The notes: a model not told the origin generated them from the letters alone. DNA of 27,012 nucleotides from Chromera velia (GCA_018398765.1 JAHBMJ010001771.1:1-27012); one strand, 5' to 3'; numbered from the stretch's first letter, positions 10,853 through 21,780 are shown. Numbers and translations: made by a program.

Positions 10853-11570
10853 TACAAGCATCAGAACGGCTTAGTCTGTTGGTTTCCTAATGTTTGTTTA
10901 CCTATTTTTCTCTTCTTTTATCCTGTCAGCAGTTTCATGGGAAGTTTGCTGTATTGTTCAAGTTTGAGGTGTTATTTTATGATTCACCTAAGCAACATGA
11001 TGCTTTCAAGTTGGTCAGCAGCTAACCTAGTGGCTAAGCTTCTTTGTATCTTTAAATAATGTTTCTGATGCTGTTTCATTTTTACTACCGGTTTTTACCC
11101 TAGTTTTTCCTACATGCTCTATAGCTAGATGCTTAAGAGAAGTTATATAACAAAGCCGTTTTATAGTGATATGAAAACCGTTTGACACTGGATTTAAAAT
11201 ACTTTTACAAAATCAATTTTGTACTATAATTTTGAGTTAATTATATGGGTTCTACTATGAAGAAAACCGTTCCGCTTTTTATTTTGTGTCTAAGAATTCA
11301 AGATTGATTCTGAAAAGATTTTTTTGTACCAGGTATAAATGACTGCATCTATGAATGATATTGTATGTACAAAGTTAATATTGGTAAAACTGATGTGTGT
11401 TGATCACAACTATCATACTGCAGAGACTACCAACTTAATTAATCAAATTAAACATGCAACAAGATTAGTTGAATAACTCAAAAAAACCTTAAGCAGAGCC
11501 TTTAGCCGGCTGTTTGTCCCATAACGAAAGTCTAATTAAACCTGAACAGATCCTTAGTGTACCCTAAAGA
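10853..11570. other. 3' flank of the orphan gene and AT-rich intergenic DNA
   Basis: No gene is seen. It begins with the T-rich 3' UTR of the orphan gene and becomes AT-rich from about 11050. No poly(A) signal can be assigned with confidence. Confidence 0.45.
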
Positions 11571-12014
11571 GGCTGGTCAGTGGTCGATCCATTATAGGCC
11601 CGCCGATTCCGGCGCTTTGGCGGTCGAGGGCTGCCGAAGCCGGACCGTGCCGAAGGGGCGCGGGGACGCCGAAGCCGGACCGCGGCTGGCGGCCGGGTGC
11701 CAAAGCTGCATGCAAGCCATGGGGGCGCGTGGACGCTGCATGATCCATGCATGCACGCATGAATGGGTGATGCTTGTGTGCATCTTTCATGCATTCAGGA
11801 TTTCATTCCGGGCCCGGCTCGCTTCGAAACTTTGATGATGTGCAGATCATCGAACAGAGAATGCAGAAGGGGGCATGGAGGTCAGACAGACGACACATTC
11901 TGGGAACCCGCGTATCTTTCCGACAGCGACCAGTTGATAGCAACCGCAAGATCGAACGAAAGTGTCTGACCTCTGTGAACGCAACTGTCATCTTTTGATC
12001 CTGTCTGAAGCAGA
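11571..12014 (+). promoter_or_regulatory. GC-rich probable promoter/5' UTR of the channel gene with TGCATGC motifs
   Basis: GC content rises sharply from about 11571 after an AT-rich stretch. The 15-mer GCCGAAGCCGGACCG occurs twice (11633-11647 and 11668-11682), with a third GCCGAAG core at about 11649. TGCATGC follows at 11707-11713 and 11748-11754, with further CATGCAT-like words to 11796. In apicomplexan relatives TGCATGC is a known promoter element; its role here is inferred. CTTTCATGCATTCAG at about 11787-11801 could also be the acceptor of a 5' UTR exon. Confidence 0.4.
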
Positions 12015-13314
12015 ATGGTGATCACCGGACGAGCAGCTGCCCAAGCCGGTGCCACCGCCGCCATGGGTGACCGTACCACTGGTATAGCGCCTGTCCCACA
12101 ACAGACGCAAGGCACGAACCTCAACAGCAAAATTCAGAGCAAATTGGTGCGGAAAAGTACCACGTGGGCACCACCGGACGAACACGGCAGAAGTGAGTAA
12201 GCATACACGCAAGGAAATGGATGCGGAAGACATATGTCTGTGCCTGGTTTCGTTCTAAAGTTCATCTGCATGTTTGCATGTGTGATTGCACACAGGATGG
12301 CTTCACAACTTCACAACTGCAATCTGGTATGACGTCGCTCTGGGTTGCCTCGTCTTCGTGAACGCCGTCTTCATCGCGCTCCGAGCAGACTACCCGGAAA
12401 CAGACGCGTACCAAATTATCGACGACTTCATCTTTGTCCCGCTGTTCACTATCGAATTTGTCAGTTGGGCCCCCGGCCAATTTATGTATTGATACATATA
12501 CATACACGTGCACTTGCTGCTCGAACGCGTATTCCCAAGTGTCTGACCTGTTCCTCAAGCATGTCTGGAGTCTCTTTTGTTGCGCTCAAGTCCTTGGGTG
12601 GAGTAGGTGAGTCTTCCTCAGAAAAAGGCCTTCCTTTGAGATGAAGAGACATTTTGCCACGTGAACGTGCATCCATGAATGTCCGCAGCTGGTCAAGTTC
12701 TACGCAGACAGGATGCGATACTTTCGGGATTCGTGGAACGTTCTGGACCTCGCAGTCCTCATCATCTGCGTCAGTTTTTCCCCCTGCATTTGGAGTAGCC
12801 AGCCATGCAGCAACAAAATCAGATAACAGTCATTGAAGCCCTTTTGTCCTCCGTCAAAAGAAGGCTCAGACTCCTGCAGCTCGTCTGCAGTCAATCAGAA
12901 CTCATGATCGGAATCATGGATGAGGCGGGTTGAAGACTCTTGTAAAGAGAGAAGCGAAATTGAGGGAGTGATGGCAATCACGTGCACGCGGAATACAAAC
13001 AAAACACAAATGTTCTTACAGAGCAGGGCTCGATCTTAATATCTCATTCGTCTCTCTGCCTGACCACTGTATTGTCTTCCGTTTAGAAAGGAAGGTCCAG
13101 ATTTCTTTGCTCCAAATCATATGGGTACGACATACAAATATGTAATGTATGCAATGCACGTGTACCCATTCTACATCTATCTACCCGTGCTGCTTGATTG
13201 CGTTGACTGTAGTGGGTGTCCATCATCCTGGAGGAGGTGGCAGATGAGGAGGCGAGTGACAGCGTGCTGGACGCTCTGAGGGTCCTCCGTGTGATCCGAT
13301 TGATTCGGTCAGTG

Positions 13315-13370
<56 letters not shown>

Positions 13371-14085
13371 NNNNNNNNNNNNNNNNNNNNNNNNNNNNNN
13401 NNNNNNNNNNNNNNNNNNNNNNNNNNNNNNNNNNNNNNNNNNNNNNNNNNNNNNNNNNNNNNNNNNNNNNNNNNNNNNNNNNNNNNNNNNNNNNNNNNNN
13501 NNNNNNNNNNNNNNNNNNNNNNNNNNNNNNNNNNNNNNNNNNNNNNNNNNNNNNNNNNNNNNNNNNNNNNNNNNNNNNNNNNNNNNNNNNNNNNNNNNNN
13601 NNNNNNNNNNNNNNNNNNNNNNNNNNNNNNNNNNNNNNNNNNNNNNNNNNNNNNNNNNNNNNNNNNNNNNNNNNNNNNNNNNNNNNNNNNNNNNNNNNNN
13701 NNNNNNNNNNNNNNNNNNNNNNNNNNNNNNNNNNNNNNNNNNNNNNNNNNNNNNNNNNNNNNNNNNNNNNNNNNNNNNNNNNNNNNNNNNNNNNNNNNNN
13801 NNNNNNNNNNNNNNNNNNNNNNNNNNNNNNNNNNNNNNNNNNNNNNNNNNNNNNNNNNNNNNNNNNNNNNNNNNNNNNNNNNNNNNNNNNNNNNNNNNNN
13901 NNNNNNNNNNNNNNNNNNNNNNNNNNNNNNNNNNNNNNNNNNNNNNNNNNNNNNNNNNNNNNNNNNNNNNNNNNNNNNNNNNNNNNTCCCTCTCCCTCTC
14001 CCTTTCCCTCTCCCTCCCCCCCTCTCTCCCTCCCTCTCTCTCTCTCTTTCTCTCTTTGCATGGGAATGTGCGTGTGTGTGTGTGC

Positions 14086-14122
<37 letters not shown>

Positions 14123-17107
14123 CGTGGGGGGATGGGTTCAAGTGGATGGATGTGGCGTGTGAGAGAGTGAGTCACTCTCTTCATTCAGATTGACGTTGTG
14201 GGTGTGTAGGTGTGTGGATGTGTGTATATGTGTGTGTTTGTATTGATGCGAGTGCAGACTGATGAGACTACTGCGCGCCTTCCGAGAGTTGCGACTTCTC
14301 TGGAAGGGAATCTTGCAGTCCTTTCGGTAGGAGGGAGGAAGGGAGGGAGGGAAAGGGAAAGCAGAGGAGAGCTAGAGCGATATGGCAGGGACAGGACCGG
14401 AAGGTCCCCTGCCTGCCTGCCAAGTCGAGGAAAGAAAAGAAGAAAGACATATTAATATATACCCGCATCATCATTTGACGTGCACCTATCTCCTGTCTGC
14501 CAAACACTCTTTCTTCGGAAGTTCTTCTCCTACGTTTATATCCTCTTTCTGTGTTTCCTGCCTCTTACAGATTTGTTTCTTACTTATTATCTCTTGGCAC
14601 CTCTCTTGTGTCGGTGGTGCAGGGCTCTTTTGTGGGTCTTCATTCTGATTTTGGTTTTCATTTTTGCGGCGGCGATTTTCGTGACCGAGATGTATCAGGA
14701 CCACAGGTCAGAACAGGGCCCTTCACATGATCTTTCACGAGTGTCGAGTTGACATGTTGCTCTTTCTCTTTCTCTTTCTCTGGCACAAACCGGAATTGTC
14801 TGAAGGAAGTAATGCTCGGACCCCCTCGTTCCTTCCTTTTGTTTTACTTCTTTGTTCTACCAGTAGTGCGTTCGGCGGCAAGAGACACGCATAGCTAGAA
14901 TCAGCTTCTTGCTGATGGAGGTTCTGATCTCCTCGAGCTCTGGAATAGGATGCAGCACCGAAGACCAGCAGCACAGAGCAGTCTGACAGTCTCTGTTGCT
15001 TCGTCACGACATTTTGTCATTCTCTTGACTGCGCAATAGATTTCTCCTCCTCATTGTCCGGCTCTTTTTATAAGCAAACATCTTGACGGCGCTTCTTCTC
15101 TGTGAAAGCTCTGGGGTCTATGATCTGTCTTCAATCACGTGCTTTAATGCAGGGGGAACGAGACAATCGAAGAATATTTTGCCACGGTTCCGAAGAGCAT
15201 GTTCACAGTACGTAGGTGTCTTCGCTGAGTATTCATTCATCGCCTCTTCCTTTCTCTTACTCTATAAGGTTGCTTCTTTGGTGCACACTTTCACTGGGGG
15301 TCTGTGGCGCTCTTTCGGACTCAGCTCCATCCCTCTGTCCTCCTTTTCCTCCTCTCCTGCTATACATGGGATCGCGGTTCTTATCATGGAATGCTGGAAG
15401 AGAGGCAGGCAGGCAGGCCGAGTAAGGAAATCAAAAAGGCCATGCATGCACACGAGTCGGGGGGGAGTGCCGCTTGAGAGATAGCAAAAAGATCTATGAA
15501 CCAATGACTGAATCACTGACAGAGTGGATGAACCGAGTGGACGGATGGACAGAGTGGAGATCTATGACGGAGTGGATGAACGGATGCATGCATGAATGAA
15601 TGAATGAATGAATGAATGAATAAGTGATGAATGGCCCCGGATAGGACAGACGGGCGAGAGGGCAATTGAGTTTGTGAAAGACTGCATGGGTTTTTGGGTT
15701 ACAACTGCATGACACAGCTTTTATTTTTCCTCTCATTGTTTCCTGGTTCCCTAACTCCCTGTCTCTTTCTCTCTTCTGGTTGTGTTTGCATGCAGTTGTT
15801 CCAGATCATGACGTTGGAGTCTTGGTCGAATGGGATTGTGCGTCCTGCAGAGAAGGTGGCACCTGGGTTGGTCATCTTCTACATCGTCTTTCTTGTCCTC
15901 ATCACCTTCGGTCTCCTCAACGTTCTCACGGCAGTTTTTGTGGAGACCTCCGTCCAACAGGCAAAGGAGGACGAGGACGGTGAGTGGAAAGCAGGAGCGA
16001 GAGAGAGAGATTCTCAGCGTGTGAATGGACAGATCAACAATAGGGGGGCAGATGATGATCTCTGGATACCGGGACACCCTGATACGCAATCCACCAGACA
16101 GGCAGACCGTGTTGAATAATGTCCTGCTGAAGCAATTAGAAAATAGAGAGCAATGTGTTGGCTCTTCCTCCTCTCGAGCCCTTCTCTCTTGATCAAATCG
16201 ACCTTCTCCTACGCCTCCTGATTGTTTTTTTGTTTCTCTATGCATGTGTCCGTGTAGACCCACTCTCTCGGTCGTCTTCATTCAGTTCCAGTTGGAGGAC
16301 AAGGGTTTCACTGCATTTTCAGATGGGAAGAAGTACGTACGGGTAGATGCATAATTGGACGAGTGGGTGCGTTTTTCGAGTGTCTGCCGACTCGTTGCGG
16401 GACAGGTGCGTACATCTAAAGAATCATAGAAGAAAGACAATCAAGCCCCCCCAACAAATAAATGTCTGCAGCTGCCAGGGCTGAGTTGGAGGCCTCGAAG
16501 AAAAGGACGTTGGAGACCCTCCAGCTGGTTCTCCAGAAGGCAGACACTGATCACTCGGGGTCCGTCGGTGTGAGTGTGGGCGGGTGGGTGAAAAGGTTTC
16601 GTTGCCCTCTACTGTCTTACTTTTTCTTACTCAATGTTCATCTCAAGCGGTGATCAAAAAACTGGATTTGCGCGCCTTCTTTTGCTGGCTCTTAGAGCAA
16701 GCAGTGCTGCAGCTCCCCTTCCATGCGCTCAGCCTCCCCCGTTTTCACGAGGACAGACAGGAATTCAACATTGAGCCCTCCAGGTCTTGCAACTAAGAAG
16801 ATGCAGGCAGGCCTTTTCACATCTGCTTTCTGGATCCTGGTGTTTAGGGAACATCTGCCTTGGGGAACATTCAGAGTACCATATCCTTCATCTTTGGGAG
16901 AACACATTTACCTCTTTGTGATGGTGTGTGTTCGTGCAGGAGTATCACAAAGTCAGAATTCACGAAAGTGTTGACACGGCCGGACGTGAGTTGATCCGCT
17001 GCTTTAACTTTTGTCCTCTTAAGGTGCCTATCTTTCTCTGTTTCCTCCCTTTCTCTGTTTTTTCTCGTTTCCTTCATTCCATCCTTCTTTCCTTCCTTCC
17101 TTCCTTC

Positions 17108-17138
<31 letters not shown>

Positions 17139-17238
17139 TTTTTCTTTCTTTCTTTGTCTCTTTGTTTCTTTGTCTCTCTCTTTGTTTGTTTCTTTTTTTC
17201 TTTCTTTCTTTCTTTTTTTCTTTCTTTCTTTCTTTTTT

Positions 17239-17269
<31 letters not shown>

Positions 17270-17302
17270 GTCTGTCTGTCTGTCTTTCTGTCTTTCTGTC
17301 TC

Positions 17303-17334
<32 letters not shown>

Positions 17335-17342
17335 TTTTTTTT

Positions 17343-17374
<32 letters not shown>

Positions 17375-17378
17375 TTTT

Positions 17379-17412
<34 letters not shown>

Positions 17413-20343
17413 TTTGTTTGTTTCTGTTTTTCAATCTTTCTCTCTCTCTCTCTCTCTTCGCTGTGGCTTATGTAGAGCCGTTGGCTAGCTGACTGCCTGC
17501 TTCTCTGTCTGTGTCTCTATTTTTGTTTGTCCATCTTTCCCTAAGAACGGCCCCAAGAATGAAAAGCACGAGACAGGAGAATCTGACGGGGTTTGAAAAG
17601 ATGCTTTGCAGCAAATTTCTGTCTCAAGCCGTCGATCCTGCACGCCGGATGTCTCTTCTGTTTTGCAGGTGCAAGGGAAGCTTGTGCGATTTGACATCGA
17701 TCCTGACGAAGTCGACGTCCTCTTCCAAGTGAGTGAATACCTCTGGTCATCTCATCCAGCGTTTTGCTTTCGTCCCTAGGGTGAACTCGGCGGTCTTGTT
17801 CGATTGACTTGGACACAACAGACGTTCATTTGCGACCAGTGAATTCGGTCTTGAACCACATTGTAAAGTTGTTCTTCAAACGTGCCGACGAAGCCAAACA
17901 GCAATGCTCCGGCGGAGATGCGTGTCCGTGCTATCTTCGGTTTTGGAAACCTCCCCACTTGAACTCTTCGTCCCGCAAAACCTTTTCAACCCTCATCCGT
18001 CTGTGCGTGTTATCACTCAATACATGATCTTCACTCAATACATGATCTTTACCGCGCCGCTCAGGTCCTGGACACCGACGACAGCGGAGAAATCGATCGT
18101 CGGTCAACTGGTCTTCTACAGCCATCTGTGAAGGAGGTTGACATGCTGAGAAAAGCGAAACCATGCGCGGCCCTGCCCTGTCACATGAAGACATTCAGTA
18201 CTTGTCTCCTCTTCTGGGTCCCGCATCTGTAGTGCATATGATCTCCAGTCTTTCTTGTGGGAGACCTCTTGTCTCATGCGCATGCACGTGTGAGAATGGT
18301 CTGCATGATTGATTTATTACTGCATGCATGGGATGCACAGTTGACTGATCGGGTCACTGACTGACTAAAAGACTTGTCGATTGATTGACTGATTGATTGA
18401 TTGATGGATTGATTGATCGATTCTTCAATTCACCAACTGCCGGGTTGCAGCTTCCGAGTTCTCGGCAGGCATCGGCAAGGTAAAGGGACCGGCGCGATCC
18501 CTGGATCTTCTGCATGTCAAAAAAGAGGTACGTGGGAATTAAGGGGGGGGGGTGAGGGGGGAACTCAGGAAAGAAGAGCGGGAAACGGCATTGAAGAAAC
18601 AATGGGCATGCAGGCACAAAACGGCAAGCCTTACTTGACTGTCCACGGTATGGGGACACGGGAGGGGAATGAACCCAAGAAAGGAACAATTGTGGTTCAT
18701 GCGCACAATCAGAAAGACACGGCTCGACTGCGGAGTGGCGTGTTTGTAAGAATTCTCAGGCACGGACACCCGTCTGCGGCCCATGCGACACTCCACTCAA
18801 GTTCACCAAAGCATCAAGCACAGAATGAGTTTCTTTTACCTTCCGATCGTGTCTTCGTTTGCCTTCTTCTTTCCGTTTGCATCACACATTTTGATTCTGT
18901 TTCCTCTTCGCTTCCTCTCCCCTTCCCTCCATTTCTTCCTCTGTGCAGATCGAATTCCTAAAGAGGGACGTGGCATTCAGCAGGGCGGCGCTTGAAGAAG
19001 TGAGTCAGTCAGTCAGCCACTCGATGGGCAGAAAAGAAGGTAAAGGGAGGCGTGAATGGCATGCACAATTGCCATGCCCTTGCAAGAACTGAGACAAACA
19101 GAGAAGAGTCAATGAAAATATGCAATTTTACCACACTCTTTGCAAATTCTTGCTTTTTTCTTTCCTTCCGTCCTGTCTCTATTCCCTTCGCCTTTCTCGC
19201 CTTCTCATACTGTGAAGATTTGCAAAAAGGCAGGGGGTGAGCCTGTTTCTCTTGTCGCATCTATTTTTTGTCAGAGTACCTCTGCATCCCGGCGTCTTTC
19301 TTGTTCTTCTACATGGAAAAGTTGGAGGACGAAGGAAAGGTATGCTCATTGGGGTTTTTGAGAGACCATCGCAAAGAACTTTTCCTCCTCTTGTGGGTCT
19401 CTGAGAGACGGCCTTGCTGGAGGAAGCAGAGGTGGCAACGCTCTCACAAGTTGTTCCTACTCTGTGCAGATTGCCAACGTCGTGTTGCAAGACCCGAAGG
19501 CGAAGGCTCGTCTGCATAATATTGTCAGTCAGTCAGGTAGGCAAAGAACTGATTGCTCCGTTGCTCGTTCTTGGGGGCTGAGACGTAGGGGGCATTGCAG
19601 AGTTTTGAAGTAGTCTCGACGGAGGCACTCGTGAAAATCTTTTCGGGTGTTGATCGACTCAGGCTCCCTCCCTCACAGTGAAGTGAGGCAGTCCCGCAGT
19701 CTTTGTGTGTAAGACCCTCGGTGAATATGAATGTACCCTGGGTCTGTATGTGTGCCTGCAGGATGCCGTTTGGGCCGCAGGGAGGAGAGGGTCGGGAGGC
19801 GGAAGAAGAAGGTCTGGTAGCGCAAGCGACCTGCTGGGTGTGGCAGAAGCGCCATACGTAGAACGGGATGTGTCGGAGGATAACGAGGCGAAGAAGCACG
19901 ACAGCGCGAGGGGCGACAGTCCGAAACAGCCCCTCTCCACGGCTCTCAGAGGAGCGTCCATGGGGCACATGGATGGAGAGGGCCAAGGAGGGGGAGAGGG
20001 AGGAGAGCGATCAAAAGACCTTCTTGAAATCTCCACCAGATTCCGAGACAAATCCTCTAGCGTCACAATTCCCCCCGCAGAACAGGGAGAGGGTATGGCG
20101 AGGCATGAAGGGTCCCCACAGAATCTCCAAAGAGGATCGGAGAAAATCGACACATCCGCATCGCCAGGCGTTGCTTCCGAGGGGGCTGCAGAGGCACTCT
20201 CCTCCTCTCCAAGCGGCGTGGCAAGAGGGGAGACTGGGGTGAAAGCGGCGCTGGATCTCTCTCAGGCATCGGGGGTCAAGCGTAGCGGCGCAACTGAGAA
20301 GGTCGGCGACTCTGACAGTCCAGAATCTCCTCCGGGGATATGA
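12015..20343 (+). CDS. Single-domain voltage-gated Na+/Ca2+ channel with two EF-hands (17 exons)
   Basis: Exons: 12015-12192, 12296-12459, 12689-12769, 13213-13307, 14258-14326, 14623-14706, 15153-15207, 15796-15979, 16472-16559, 16940-16985, 17669-17728, 18065-18098, 18451-18527, 18949-18999, 19277-19339, 19470-19523 and 19762-20343. They sum to 1,965 nt, or 654 residues plus stop, with every phase closing. The ATG at 12015 follows an in-frame TGA at 12006. S1 is about 69-89, S2 98-120 (with D102, D103, E113) and S3 130-147 (N131, D134). S4 and the S4-S5 linker carry Arg at 164, 167, 170, 173, 176, 179, 182 and 185. S5 is about 197-217. The pore reads MTLESWSNGIVRP (247-259), nearly the BacNav filter, and S6 is about 266-291. 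EF-hand loops lie at 328-339 (DTDHSG...E) and 371-382 (DTDDSG...E). The tail (462-654) is Ser/Gly/Arg-rich and disordered, with RRxS-type sites. Only one six-helix repeat is encoded, so four subunits should form a pore with four filter Glu. This resembles BacNav and algal EukCat channels; Na+ versus Ca2+ preference cannot be read from the sequence. Confidence 0.9.
13308..14257 (+). other. Channel intron 4 containing the assembly gap
   Basis: The donor GTCAGT follows the S4 codons, and the acceptor GAGTGCAG precedes the rest of S4. Joining them gives an unbroken Arg-x-x periodicity and restores an Arg codon (CG+A). The 616 N bases (13371-13986) therefore lie in an intron and should not hide a required exon. 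Both gap flanks are CT-repeat, which probably caused the gap. Confidence 0.85.
13317..14118 (+). repeat. (CT)n and (GT)n microsatellites flanking the sequence gap
   Basis: A nearly pure (CT)n run reaches the gap at 13370. CT-rich sequence continues from 13987 to about 14055, followed by (GT)n at about 14070-14118. The bases between 13371 and 13986 are unknown. Confidence 0.9.
15590..15621 (+). repeat. (GAAT)n microsatellite in channel intron 7
   Basis: About six to seven GAAT/TGAA units lie directly after a GATGCATGCATG stretch. Nothing suggests coding. Confidence 0.85.
16258..16332 (+). other. Possible symmetric cassette exon in the channel gene
   Basis: The 75-nt stretch lies between an acceptor (GTCCGTGTAG) and a perfect GTACGT donor, inside the intron that separates S6 (ends 15979) from the first EF-hand exon (starts 16472). 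Both neighbours are in phase 1 and the length is a multiple of three, so inclusion adds 25 residues and skipping keeps the frame. The phase-required frame is Ser/Arg-rich. Another frame has a more coding-like third-position bias (FIQFQLEDKGF) but does not fit the neighbouring phases. It may be an alternative exon, a dead exon or chance. Confidence 0.35.
17085..17455 (+). repeat. Long (TTTC)n tract in channel intron 10
   Basis: Some 370 bp of CTTT/TTTC units are broken by (TCTG)n at about 17268-17285, and end in (CT)n. The tract lies between the exons at 16985 and 17669. Long Phe/Leu/Ser open frames across it are repeat artefacts. Confidence 0.9.
18378..18422 (+). repeat. (GATT)n microsatellite in channel intron 12
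   Basis: Imperfect GATT/GACT units lie about 30 bp before the acceptor of the exon that completes the second EF-hand. They could contain the branch point, but none is identifiable. Confidence 0.75.
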
Positions 20344-20980
20344 ATTAAGGCACGCCTAGATTTACAGCGACAGATGTACAGTACAATTGACTACTATACA
20401 CAAGTTCAAATTTCGAAATTCAAATTGGGTAAGTGTGCGTTTCATTCAAAAGTTGCAGGAGAGATCATGTCATAACTTATCATTTTCTTACGTTTTCTAC
20501 TTGATTTTTTATAAGTAAAGTACATAATTTAACAAAAAAAAAACTTTATGAACCTAAAAAAGAACTATAATTCATATACTCTATCGCATTTGGGAGTAAT
20601 TAGGACTCAATTTAGGAGAATTGGAGTGCTTAATTGGGAATTTGGAATCCCAAATTCCCAATTAGGAAGAATTGAAAAACATTTTTTTCTCTGGTTTTTT
20701 CTAGATGTCAAAAACTTAGTATCTAGCTTAGTGTACAAAGCTGTAAATTTGTGTATAAGCATTCTAAAACTCAAAGATTTCAAATCTAATCACCAATTAG
20801 CTTTACATACTATATAAACATTTAACCTTAAAAATATATAATTTGAAATTTAGATTTCCAATTGGAAACCTAATTTTCCACTAAAAATTTCCAGTTGGAA
20901 AACACTTTTGTTTCTGTGTCAGCCCACACAACGCTAAGCATATAACGCCTTTAGAGGGGCGTTAACTAAGGTATTAATTA
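20344..20980. other. AT-rich intergenic DNA with a palindrome
   Basis: This is the 3' flank of the channel gene. A perfect 15-bp inverted repeat lies at 20631-20645 and 20650-20664 with a four-base loop. AATTTCC/GGAAATT-like words recur around 20402-20425 and 20835-20905. The stretch could hold another small non-autonomous transposon whose ends I could not define. No gene is seen. Confidence 0.5.
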
Positions 20981-21780
20981 TAGATAAGCGTATATAGTGG
21001 CGTTAGCCGTAACTAACATAACTTTGTTACATATATAAGGCCCGAAAGGCCATATTACGTTTTATGTAGTGCATATAACTTTGAATATATACTAGAATAT
21101 ATGTTTAAACGTAAATGTTAGGGTGAAGGGCATAATTTATGTAAAGTTATCCTTAGGTAGGCCCCCGGTAGGAAAGCACTTGAACAACAAGCGTTAACTA
21201 CAAAGTTGCATCAACTGATTATAAACTGATTCATAACTAATTCAGAAACATAAATTTGATGCAGCAATCGTTGTTCACATAATGTTTAAGTTTAATTAAC
21301 AGAGCTTAACCAATTGTTTTTACTGTAGTAATTGAGGGCTGATTTATTCGAATCTTAGACATTTGCTGATGTCCTGTGGTAGTAATGATAGCAATGATAG
21401 GGAAGCCCGGGATCTTTAGAGGTGGAGCTCTTCTAGGACCACCTCTCAAGCTAAGAAAGAAGGGATAGATTGGCTCTTGACCAGGAGCTTGGCCACTTGA
21501 TTGTATCACTGAACTTACCGGTGGTTGTCACGCAGGTAGCGCGGGTAGAGCTTATGGCAGTACATTTTTGTGTTCAATCTCTACAGCTTCAGCTATCTAG
21601 CTCTCCACACGCGGGAGACTATAAGCCTTAAAATCTTAAAGTTATATTTTTAATGTAAGATATAGACCCATTTCAAGAAAGCGTGAAGTTACGTTTTTTT
21701 TTGTAACTAATTTTACCGTAACTATTCAGATCGTTCCTCTATTCCTACATTACAGCTAACGCCACTATGTAGATAAGCGT
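20981..21780. mobile_element. Non-autonomous DNA transposon with 11-bp target duplication
   Basis: The direct repeat TAGATAAGCGT lies at 20981-20991 and again at 21770-21780. Just inside it are inverted repeats: TAGTGGCGTTAGCCGTAA at about 20995-21012, and the complement of TAGTGGCGTTAGCTGTAA at about 21750-21767, with one mismatch in 18. The element is about 778 bp long, AT-rich and has no credible ORF. An 11-bp target duplication is in the range known for Mutator-like elements (8-11 bp), so a MULE-derived MITE is the best guess. The TIRs are short for that family and no transposase is present to confirm it. It sits between the convergent 3' ends of the channel and SDR-like genes. Confidence 0.75.

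Noticed and set aside
13083-14193. Long open frames spanning the N gap on both strands
   Set aside because: They are open only because N codons are not stops; the flanks are CT and GT microsatellite inside an intron.
16560-16575. GTGAGT at 16570 as donor of the first EF-hand exon
   Set aside because: It breaks the EF-hand loop and phase. The GTCCGT donor at 16560 gives a perfect DTDHSGSITKSE loop with the next exon.
16871-17492. Phe/Leu/Ser-rich and Lys/Glu/Arg-rich frames of up to 187 codons
   Set aside because: These are translations of the (TTTC)n tract on either strand within channel intron 10.
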